Assembly (NCBI GenBank): GCA_002179805.1
Contig: NAVB01000288.1
Coordinates: 1-36,272 of the forward strand
DNA from: Acanthamoeba lenticulata
Taxonomy: Eukaryota; Discosea; Longamoebia; Acanthamoebidae
Length of the DNA stretch: 36,272 bases
Reading direction: 5' to 3'
Shown here: positions 27,603 through 36,272 of the stretch, one piece after another
How positions within the stretch are numbered: the stretch's first letter is position 1
How the letters are laid out: each line of letters starts with the position of its first letter
Position numbers and translations under genes: made by a program
The notes under the pieces: generated by a model
Told to the model about the DNA's origin: nothing
Database searches by the model: none
The model's input: the letters and a program-made list of their open reading frames with translations, nothing else

Positions 27603-28652
27603 TCAAGCCGCATGCTTCGCGCCGCATTCACCATCAACGCACGGCGTGACGGGCTTCTGGGCCGGATCGAGGCCCAGCTGCTTCATCTTCACGGCGGCCT
27701 CGAACTACGAATTGGGGAGGAGATCAGGCTTTAAGGCTTCACTACCATTTTTTAGCAAGAAGAGCAAGGGCGGCGTACGAGGTAGTCGTAGCACTCGGCC
27801 TGAGTCTTGGCGTGCTCCCACGAGTCACTAGTATGTGGGCGAGGCGGGTTATCACGAGCCGAACAAATAATAAAAAATATATTAAAAAGAAGGAAAGGCG
27901 CTGTTACCCCCAGATGTAGACGCCGTGGCGGCGGACAAGGACGGCGGTGGCCTTGGGGTAGGCCCGGATGGCGGCGTCCATGCTCTCCTTGAGGTCGGCC
28001 TCGTGGGCAGTGTTCTCAATGATGGGGACCACCAGCTCGTCGTGATAGCCGAGGCCCTTGATGCCCTTGATCATCTCCTGGTGCGTGATGCGGAACTCCT
28101 TGTCGTAGAGCAGCGTCACGAGCATGGCGTGGATCGAGTGCCTGATGTTGTGCGCCCACGTGCGTGTGTGTGGTCCCGCGCGTGCGTGTGTGCGTACGTG
28201 AGTCCCACGCGCGTGCCGATAGCGAGAACAGAGACGACCGACGCACGTACGTATGGATGACAGCGCCAGCGCCCACGCGATAGGCATTGAAGAAGAGCGG
28301 TGTGCAGGCGGATGGCCTCAGGTGCTTCTTGGAGGGAGCCTCGATAAGCTGCCCGTCCTCGCCGTAGATAAACATGTCCTCTGACTCCACCCGCTCCTTC
28401 TGCACGCCGGAGGGCGCGATGAACACCTTACCACTGCCCACAAACTCTTAGCCTTGGACGCAAGTGAAAAATATATTTTTTAAAAAAATATATTGCTGAA
28501 TAAATAAATAGTTGAGAAAAAGTAATGGATTTGTACTCGTGCTTGACGGAGAGCCCTCCACCGGTTCCGGTCACCCATCCCAACGAGTAGAAGAGCTTGA
28601 GCAGATCAGGAATAAGGACGGTGGGGTGCACGGTGGCATTGGTGTCGGCCAT
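27603..28652 (-). CDS. MtnB: Methylthioribulose-1-phosphate dehydratase (5 exons, 227 aa)
   Basis: Exons: 28652-28537, 28433-28251, 28141-27908, 27827-27779 and 27704-27603. The enzyme (APIP in animals) is a class II aldolase-fold zinc lyase. It converts methylthioribulose-1-phosphate to diketo-methylthiopentyl-1-phosphate in methionine salvage. The sequence has the family glycine-rich loop [14 protein letters not shown], then [20 protein letters not shown], the zinc motif AVIHTHS, the catalytic-Glu segment [11 protein letters not shown], and the third zinc His in [10 protein letters not shown]. The C-terminus has [20 protein letters not shown]. Every junction falls at a conserved block in the right phase. 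The fourth exon is only 49 nt. The gene is cytosolic by the absence of a targeting peptide. It diverges from the MYB gene. Confidence 0.93.
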
Positions 28653-29064
28653 CTTGTTACAAAAAATTTATAACGGAGAAAAGCGGCGCACGAGCAAGTG
28701 TTCCGCCGTGATTTCCGTCGCCCTTTTCCTTCTGCTTTTGGGCCTGCGCGTTTTGCATTGCTGCGGCACTCCGAAAAGAGCGCCAATTCTTTTTTTCGGA
28801 TCCAGATTTTTCAAGGATCGAAAAGCGCCGTTACTTTTGGGACAACCAAAACCAAACGTGATGCTCAAAACCGTCACGCAAACAACGGCCGAGACAGGCA
28901 AATCTTGGTCTTGGCAAGTTGCGACACGAGGCGCGAGGAAATTTGGAGGCAGCAGCCCAGACACAAGGCTTAACGGTCCACAGTTGCGGTCTGCCCTTGC
29001 CAGCGCGCCACAACGAACGGCAGGCCCGGTCCCCCTTGACATTTCCATTCGATAGACGAGCAAG
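28653..29064. promoter_or_regulatory. Divergent promoter region of the MtnB and MYB genes
   Basis: These 412 bp hold five AACGG cores: 28672-28676, a complement copy at 28828-28832, 28884-28888, 28972-28976 and 29016-29020. Such sites bind MYB proteins, so autoregulation of the MYB gene is possible. No coding pattern or TATA box is clear. Confidence 0.45.
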
Positions 29065-32000
29065 ATGGAGGGTCCGCACACGCCGAGGCGCGAGGGCCTT
29101 ATCTCCCTCTCCGCTGGGGACTTCGACACCGTTGAGCTGTCCCCTGAGTACAGTCGAAGTAAGTTGCTGCGTAATCGCTGAACTCCCCATGTCTTTATCT
29201 CTTCTTCCCGACCAAAGCCGACCCGATCCTTTAACGTGTCCCTGACTGACTCTCTCCCTCGCAACAGGTTCTGTACACCCCCCTTTGTCGTCTCGCGGTC
29301 TTAATTCGTACGTTTTTCCCATGCTCCCATTCTCCCAACTTGGACCTACCACGACTTGGGAGCGAGTCGCAGTGCGTGTTTGTGAGGGCTTTTTGCCCTC
29401 TAGTTAGCTTCGGCACTCGCAATGCGAGAGCCATTCAGTAAAAATCAATCCCTGTAATTTCGAGTCGCCCGTCTAATGTTCTTCTCCCGTTGTATTGCCC
29501 CCACTTGCAGGCATGGTGCGCAAGAGGGATACCTACCATCCGGGCGGGGTCTCCACTACATTCAACACACCCCTAGTTCAAGCTCCAGTGTGGGAGGGGG
29601 CAGCTACACCCCCTCTCCCCTCTCGGTGCACATGACCCCGGGACTCACTTCTTCGCCTCGATCTCCCGACGTAGTGGTCGAAGAAGCGGGTACCATCGTT
29701 CCTCTCGCCAGAAATGTCAACGGATCCGCGCACATTTCTGCCATCAACGGATCGTCCGAATCTCGGGCGCACCTCCGACACTCGGGCAACGGCTCGGTCG
29801 CACACACTGAGAGTGGCCTGTCAAGCTTCCTTGGTACTCCAAGCGGCCATGGCAGTGCTCTGTCGCCAGCCTCCCCGGCGATGGCGCTGCACCAGCACCC
29901 TGGCGAGTCCGGCGACGAGGAACTCGCGGGAAGGAAGGCCGAGAAACGACAGGTGGTGCGCAAGTCGAAGGGACGGTGGACGAAACACGAAGTACGCAAC
30001 ACCTGTCCTTGCTCCCCTTTTCACTCCGCTCACCCCGAGAGCTGTTGCGGCTGCTTCCTCCCGCCTCCCCCTCACAACGTTCGGTTGTTCGTTATGTTGC
30101 GTCGGTTGCGAACGTAACGGTCCGAAATCTTTTGTGTAGACACTACAATTTGGAAATTTCACCACAATGTCGCCAAGTATTAACGGATTGCATTCTTTTT
30201 TTGCCGACAGGACAACACACTCCGCGAAGCAGTCAAGGCCTACGGCGCCAAGAACTGGAAGCAGATTGCTGAGTGTGTTCCCGGCCGTACAGATGTGCAG
30301 TGCTTGCACAGGTACCGGCGTGATCCGCTTCTTACCCAAGGCTCCCTTGTCTTTCTTTCGTTTGTTAAACGCCGCTTCACTCCCACAGGTGGCAGAAGGT
30401 GCTCAACCCTGAGCTGGTCAAGGGTCCTTGGACAAAGGAAGAAGATGAGCTCGTGACGAAGCTCGTGCACCAGTACGGACCCAAGCGATGGTCCCTCATT
30501 GCCTCACACCTCAAGGTTTGTGGTCCACCCCACCTTGGCGGTCTCCTGCCCGAGTGCGCTGACATCAATCGACCCCGCTACACAGGGGAGGATCGGGAAA
30601 CAATGTCGGGAGCGATGGCACAACCATCTTAACCCCTCCATCAAGAAGGACGCTTGGACCGAGGTGCGTGCTTTTCTGGACTTTCATTTTGTCTTTGATT
30701 GTTTATATCGAAACTTGTAGTCGTAGTCGTGTGGTGGACTCAATCGTAATCCCGCCTTTTACCCCGACCGCACAGGAGGAAGACCGGCTCCTGATCGAGG
30801 CGCATACGCAGCTGGGCAATCGTTGGGCCGAGATCGCCAAGCTCCTGCCCGGGCGAACGGATAACTCCATCAAGAACCACTGGAACTCGACTATTCGCCG
30901 CAAGCTCGCCAAGACCGAGCCGGGCGCGTCGCCGGGTCCTGTCTCCTCGTCAGCGTCGTCGTCCAGCAGCAACAAGGAAAATTGCGACAACTTGCCTGCC
31001 CCTGCGTCGAACGCCTCGCGAGAGACGGCTGGCTCGTTGGGCTCGGGCGGTTTGTGCAAGCCTCTCGCCGCTTCCTCTGCCGCTGTCGGCACACCGTCCG
31101 GAGCGCACGGCAGCAGCAGCACCGCCAGCAGCAGCAACAATAACGGCAGCAACAGAAGCCTCTCTGTCACCCTCAACTGGGACCCGGAACCCTCGGCCGC
31201 CGCCTCTGCGCCAGCAGCCGGAATGAACGGTGGCCACCTCGCGCTGCCCACTCCCAACCTGCCTCCGCCCGCTTCTTCTTCTTCCTCTTCTTCTTCTTCT
31301 TCCTCGTCGCTTGCCTCGGGAGCCGCGGTCTCCTCGATCGCGTCGGCTCCGATGTGTCTCACGCCTCTCAAGGTGCGGCCTCCCTCCCTTCCTGGAGAAC
31401 GCAGAGATGTGGAGGTGCTGACTCGACTCGGGGGATGTGCACACAGGTGGAGACCAAGTCGCCGCCGTCGGTGGACATTTCGCCGGTGGTGCCCATCTCC
31501 AACAGCCCATTCCCGCAGCTGTGCTCCATGCGCGGTTCCCCGTCGGGTTTCGATGGAAGCTTCCTGTACGCACGAAATCTGGACCTGATGGCGACCATGG
31601 ACATGGAGATCCCCGACCTCGATTCCATCCAGCTCCCCGACATCAACGCCTTCAAGGGACTCTTCACCCCCGATCGCAGCTGCCACACCCCGGGCCGCAC
31701 TCCCGTACGCGCGCCTTCTTCACCTTCCGAGGAGCCAATTATTTATTTATTTATTTATTTATGTGCAGGGCTCCAAGCGAGGAGCGGGCAGCCTCCTTGA
31801 CGTGAGCTCGACGCCGTCAATTCTGCGTCGTGCCAAGCGAAGACGCTCGCACGGCGGCGGAAGTGCGACGCCCCTCTTGGAGTCGCCGCTAGCCGCGCAG
31901 GGGACCTCGCCCAGCATCGGAGGCATGTCGCCTTCGGTCTTCCTCGAGGACATCCTCTCCTTCCCGTCCGAGTTCACCACCCGCGGCCTCCTCACCCCCA

Positions 32001-32854
32001 ACCGATACGCCACCCCCGTCAGGTACTGAGTCCTCCCCCACCCTCGTCCAACCGCTGTCCTCTACAACTCGAGAGCACACGAACTCACGGCCGAACTGTG
32101 GCGGGCGCGCACAGGCGAGGGTTCAGCGCGATGTCGCCGTCGCCGTCTCCGCGCCGAGCACTCAAGGCCAACGAGAGCCTCCGGTGGATCCAGCCGCAGA
32201 GCTGCGAGCAGCAGCAGGCGCAGCAGCAGGCTGGGGTGATCCAGCCGACCAGCCAGTCGCCGCACGACGAGTCCCTCGTGGAGACGTCGATGGTGGTGGC
32301 GCCCTGCCCCATGACGCTGGGCCAGCACCTCAAGTCCATCAACTCGCGCATCAAGCGACCAGCGCCCGCTGTCCGCCTGTCCTTCCCGCCCGACGACGCG
32401 TGGAAAAAGAAGGAAGAGTTTGAGATGGGCGACTCCTCCATGTCGGGCGACGAGGAAGACCACGGCTGGAAGGCCCTCCGGTTCGCATCCCCCCTTCCCT
32501 CGGCTTGCCTGTGTTTATTTTAGTTGTTTATTCTATTTCGTCAATTGGTTTGTCCGGACTGGCACTGACGCTCTCGCGCCTCCACAGACTGCTGCAGCAG
32601 TCACCGGACGGGATAGTACTGTACGAGCAGGCGCAGCAGCTGCTGCGCCGAGACAGCGCAGCGGGCTCTTCCTCTTCCTCCTCCTCCTCCCCCTCTGGCG
32701 CCCTCGCGGTCCCGTTTGGTTCGGCCGATACCCACAAGCAGGAGCAGCCTCCAGCAGTGCGTGCTGCCCTCCTCCCCCCACCAGCCCTTCCCTGTCGTTG
32801 GCTGCGTGCTGATTTGAGCGCTCGCAGGTCTCGACTCTGCCGTGCTCCGTGTAG
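29065..32854 (+). CDS. Three-repeat (R1R2R3) MYB transcription factor (12 exons, 863 aa)
   Basis: Exons: 29065-29158, 29268-29307, 29511-29991, 30211-30311, 30389-30515, 30586-30663, 30776-31372, 31447-31704, 31769-32022, 32115-32480, 32588-32756 and 32828-32854; 2592 nt in frame. Residues about 197-350 form three MYB repeats with regularly spaced tryptophans. R1 has [21 protein letters not shown]2 has [20 protein letters not shown] with [14 protein letters not shown], and R3 has [20 protein letters not shown] with [17 protein letters not shown]2 and R3 contact the AACNG core. Three-repeat MYBs control G2/M genes in animals, plants and amoebae. The C-terminal two thirds is Ser/Pro-rich with TP sites such as LFTPDRS and LLTPNR, typical CDK targets. 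It also has a late conserved-looking block, [13 protein letters not shown]. The final exon adds only eight residues plus the stop. Confidence 0.93.
31738..31762. repeat. ATTT tandem repeat in a MYB intron
   Basis: About six tandem ATTT units fill much of the 64-bp intron 31705-31768, directly before the ATGTGCAG acceptor. Confidence 0.85.
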
Positions 32855-33222
32855 ACCCGCGAGCGAGAATGATGTCGGGGGATGATGATCATGGTGCCGT
32901 CAACCCGATAAAATGAAGCGAAGGAAGGAAGGGAGAACAACAATGTGAAGAGGCCGCGGGACGCCCCATGGGCGTGAGCTGCGCCGTCCACTTGCTTGGT
33001 GTTATGATCGACGCCACAAGCAGGAACGCCCAGCATCAATCACACTCAAAAACACTAAAATGCCACAAATACCAAAATACATTACGATAATACCATCGCT
33101 TATTTATGCCAAATTAATTCAAGATGTCGACACAAACATAATACACTCCCCCTTCAGCTCTTATTTTTTTTGTTGCGCTCGCTTCCACTGCTTCGTCGCT
33201 TTCACTGCTGCACAACATCGAC
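32855..33222. other. Intergenic: MYB 3' region and FPPS promoter
   Basis: No gene is recognised in these 368 bp. The segment 33050-33160 is AT-rich. A long pyrimidine-rich stretch (about 33148-33215) leads to the FPPS ATG and may include the start site. Confidence 0.4.
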
Positions 33223-35203
33223 ATGGAGGGGAAGCGCGCTACTTTCACGAGGGATCAGTTCCTGGCAGTGTTCAAGGAAGCTCACAAGGAGCTGTTGGAG
33301 GAGCTGCCGCGTGAGTTCGAGATGCCGCCTGACGCCGTGAATTGGATTGACAAGGTACACTGCGCTACAATCCCAACTTTCGTCCTCAATGCTGGCTCTC
33401 CTTCACGGTCCGCCGTCAAAATCACTACAATTTGATTCACTAATATGCAACGAAACGTTCATGATTCACCCATGTGGGGCTAGCTTGTCGCAGAGAATGT
33501 TCCCGGCGGTACGTGTCATGCCCTCCATCGATGTGTCCTGACGCGTTTCGTCATGTTCAACGTGGTTGAATCTCTTAAAAATTTTTATTAATTTATTTTT
33601 TCTGGGTGTTCTTCGGTCGTGTTTTTCGGGGCTGCGCAGGCAAGCTCAACCGCGGTCTGACGGTGGTGCACACGCTGGAGGCCCTCTCGCCGGAGCCCCT
33701 CACGCCGGCCCAGCTCAAGCAGGCTGCCATCCTCGGCTGGTGCATCGAGTGGGTACGCTTTTTGGCCCTTTTTAAATCACATTTTTTTTTTCTTGTGCGT
33801 TATCGATGACATCGGCCTCGGCGTGATGGTGGCGGGGGAACAGCTGCAAGGCTTCTTCCTCGTGGCCGATGATCTCATGGACAGCTCCGAGACTCGTCGT
33901 GGCGAGCCCTGCTGGTACCGCAAGCCCGCTGTACGTGCTGCACCCTTCTCTCGTCCCTGTCTTTGTGACCATCCTCTCGCATTTGATGGTGGGCCACGAG
34001 GATGATGGTGATGAAGAGGACGATGAGCGAGATGGAATAATTTATAATATTATTTAAAGAATGATAATAAGAATAAAAGTTAATATAAATGGCGGTGGTG
34101 ACGTGGCGCAGCCCAAGTTCGAGGAGCAGAAGGTGGGGCTCGTGTCGGTGAACGACTCGTTCATCCTGGAGGCGCACGTGTACCGCCTCCTCCGCAAGCA
34201 CTTCCGGTCGCACCCGAACTACGTGGACCTGGTGGACCTCTTCCACGAGGTCAGCTACCAGACCGAGCTGGGCCAGCTCCTCGACCTCACCTCCCAGCCC
34301 GCCGACCGCGTCGACCTCTCGCTCTTCACGCTCGACACCTACCTCAAGATCGTCCGCTACAAGACGGCCTTCTACTCGTTCTACCTGCCCATCGCCCTCG
34401 GCATGTACCTCTCCGGCCACGCCACCGAGGAGCTCCTCGCCCAGGCCAAGGCCATCCTCCTCCCCATGGGCGAGTTCTTCCAGATCCAGGTCCGTCCTCT
34501 CCTCTTCCTTCTCCAAGCGCTTTTTTCTCTCTTTTTCTTCTCTCTTTTTCTCTCTTTCCCTCTTCGCTCTTTTTACTCTTTTTTCTTTCTTTCTTCGATT
34601 GGTGGCTGATTTTTTTGAGTATAAAAATGGCGTCCAGGACGACTATCTGGACTGCTATGGTGAGCCCGCGGTGATCGGCAAGATCGGGCGCGACATCGAG
34701 GAGAAGAAGTGCGGCTGGCTCGTGTGCCAGGCCCTCCTCCGCGCCACCCCCGAGCAGAAGCAGCTCATCCAGGTCCACCTCGCTCCCCCCCCCAAGTAGG
34801 TGACCACCAATTCTCGTGCTCACACATTTGCTTTTTTTTTCTGCTTTTTCTTCTCCTCGCAGACGGACTACGGTAAGGAGGATCCCGAGTGCGTGCTGAA
34901 GATCAAGGCCCTCTACAAGGAGCTCGACCTCGAGGGCCTCTACAAGCAGACCGAGGAGGAGAGCTACGTCGAGGTTCGCACCTCTCTCTGCGTGTCGTGA
35001 CTCTTACGGAGAGTCTCGCCCCCCCCCCCAAATCTCTTTTTCTTTCTTGTGTCTTCGCGCTCACGCCGATTTCTTATATTTCCTTCTTCTTTTCGTTGCA
35101 ATTAATTGCACAGCTCAAGGGCAAGATCGAGGCCGTCAACCACGCGCCGCTCAAGCACGCCCTCCACCTCCTCCTGGCCAAGATCTACAAGCGCTCGGCT
35201 TAG
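33223..35203 (+). CDS. FPPS: Farnesyl diphosphate synthase (8 exons)
   Basis: Exons: 33223-33354, 33484-33508, 33640-33752, 33844-33930, 34112-34489, 34638-34772, 34863-34973 and 35114-35203, giving 356 residues. The enzyme condenses dimethylallyl and isopentenyl diphosphates to farnesyl diphosphate for sterols, ubiquinone and prenylation. The two Asp-rich motifs are present: DDLMD at 99-103 in [17 protein letters not shown], and DDYLD at 246-250. Other family blocks are [59 protein letters not shown] and the C-terminal KIYKRSA. No targeting peptide is evident. Exon 2 is a 25-nt microexon needed to complete the NVPGGK block. Exon 5 may instead start at 34133, which would join KPA directly to VGLVSVND as in homologues and give 349 residues. 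Confidence 0.95.
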
Positions 35204-35332
35204 AAAAAATACACCCAAGTTTCGTTGTTACAGCAGCGATCCACATGTGGACTGGAGGCGTTGTTGTCTTTTCTGGGCTGGCCCCCAAAGAGAGAACAAA
35301 ACAACAAAGCAAAAGCACGCACGCACACACAC

Positions 35333-36215
35333 TCAGAGCTGCGTCCAGTGGACGTTCTGGCCGGGAGCACGGCGCGTGATGGAGGGGGCCATTTGGTGCT
35401 CCAGCCACAGCACGCGCAGCTGCTCGTAGCGTGACGCATCCAGGTAGAGCGGGCGGCCGCGCTTGAGGCCCACGTCCTGCACACCAAAGTGGAGAAGGAC
35501 GGAGACGGCTTTGTTGAGTCTCTCTCTCTCGCCCAAAGCTCGCAGAGAAGGGAAGGAATCTGAGCACGTGCCTCCTCCTTGTGTTCGTCGAGGTAGAGGG
35601 AGCCCATGAGGCATCCGTGCTCGGCCTGGCTCTGCAGCAGCAGCGTGATGGTCTGGCGCGCCAGCAGGTACACGCCCTCGCCCCCGGCGCACCGCAGCGC
35701 GTGCTGGTGTTGCGTTACGTTGGGTTGGGTTGGTGTTGGGGTGGTGCGGCGGTCCGTCAGCTCACTGGCTGCCGGGGCTTTTTGGGGGAGAGATCGCACC
35801 GTGTTGCACTCGCCGGGCTTGGCCTGTGGCGCGCAGCACGTGGAGCCCACGCAAACCTGCGCACCCGCACGCGCATGAGAAATAGCCACCACCGCGTTGA
35901 TCCTTTCTCCTCCATCCCGACACACCCGACGTCGAACGAACAACAGCGGGAAGGAGGGGAGGAGGGACGACACGTACAAGTCGGCCGCAGAAGAGGCAGA
36001 GGCCGGGCTGGCGCGGCACTTGCCCGCACGTCGGGCAGATGGCCTCCGCGGGCGCCCGGAAGAAGATCAGATCCTGCGCGTCCCCCCCCCCCAAGTCAGC
36101 CACGGAAAGTGCTAGGTTCTCTCGATTGAGCCAAGTGCCAACCTGGTAGAGGTGGGGCAGCGAGCGCTGGTGGAAGTGGAACGGGAGGTCCGGAGCCACC
36201 AGCATCAGCCCGCGC
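35333..36215 (-). CDS. UBR1/UBR2-type N-recognin E3 ligase, C-terminal part only
   Basis: Exons 36215-36143, 36073-35978, 35856-35800, 35703-35572 and 35476-35333 encode the last 167 or so residues. The gene continues upstream beyond the window, and 36216-36272 looks like intron. The segment matches the cysteine-rich C-terminal domain of N-end-rule ligases. It has AICPTCGQVPRQPGLCLFCG with paired cysteines, VGSTCCAPQ, GECNTHALRCAGGEGVYLL, SLYLDEHKEEDVGLKRGRPL and a terminal HWTQL resembling the family's DWQHL end. UBR proteins bind N-degrons through an N-terminal UBR box and ubiquitinate the substrate with their RING; neither region is in view. Paralogue (UBR1, 2 or 3) cannot be fixed. Intron 35571-35477 requires a GC donor. 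All fully visible exons are phase 0. Confidence 0.85.
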
Positions 36216-36272
36216 CTGCGTTTGGAATTGCTTGTGAGTCAGCCCATGGGGGCGCCAAAGAAGAACGAATAT

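Overview
This window reads as nuclear DNA of a free-living amoebozoan and is most consistent with an Acanthamoeba-like genome; that assignment is an inference. It is GC-rich and gene-dense, with a GC-biased third codon position that leaves long antisense frames open. Most genes carry many short spliceosomal introns of about 60-150 bp. The proteins are ordinary eukaryotic ones: MPP10, ADCK1, SEC13, BFR1, CDC25, a three-repeat MYB, farnesyl diphosphate synthase and a UBR ubiquitin ligase. I saw no virus, transposon, CRISPR array or prokaryotic operon. Exons were joined by hand from splice signals, reading phase and family similarity. For every complete spliced gene the summed exon length is a multiple of three.

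Layout. 21-1938 (-): low-complexity, probably nuclear protein with two protein-phosphatase-1 docking motifs. 2100-3146 (+): PAAT/C10orf88-like protein. 3245-8509 (-): 12-exon protein with an N-terminal kelch propeller and a C-terminal PH domain. 8947-9021 (+): tRNA with anticodon UAU. 9075-11442 (-): U3 snoRNP protein MPP10. 11766-13091 (-): intronless FAD monooxygenase. 13917-14978 (+): Q/P-rich RWP-RK-like factor. 15519-15600 (+): tRNA-Ser(UGA). 15744-16967 (-): intronless serine beta-lactamase-like hydrolase. 17016-20525 (-): 16-exon mitochondrial ADCK1-type kinase-like protein. 20861-21998 (+): SEC13. 22362-24513 (+): BFR1-like coiled-coil protein. 25035-27183 (+): CDC25 phosphatase. 27603-28652 (-): methylthioribulose-1-phosphate dehydratase. 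29065-32854 (+): R1R2R3 MYB. 33223-35203 (+): farnesyl diphosphate synthase. 35333-36215 (-): C-terminal end of a UBR-type N-recognin, which continues beyond the window.

There is no single novel operon-like system. The strongest unusual signals are these. (1) 55 of 65 reconstructed 5' splice sites carry C at intron position +4, giving GTNCGT-like donors in place of GTAAGT. (2) Three introns are forced by reading frame to be GC-AG. (3) MYB-type AACGG elements cluster upstream of CDC25, a few kilobases from a gene for a three-repeat MYB. (4) The kelch blades are separated by introns of a single phase. (5) The first gene encodes both RVxF and SILK phosphatase-docking motifs.
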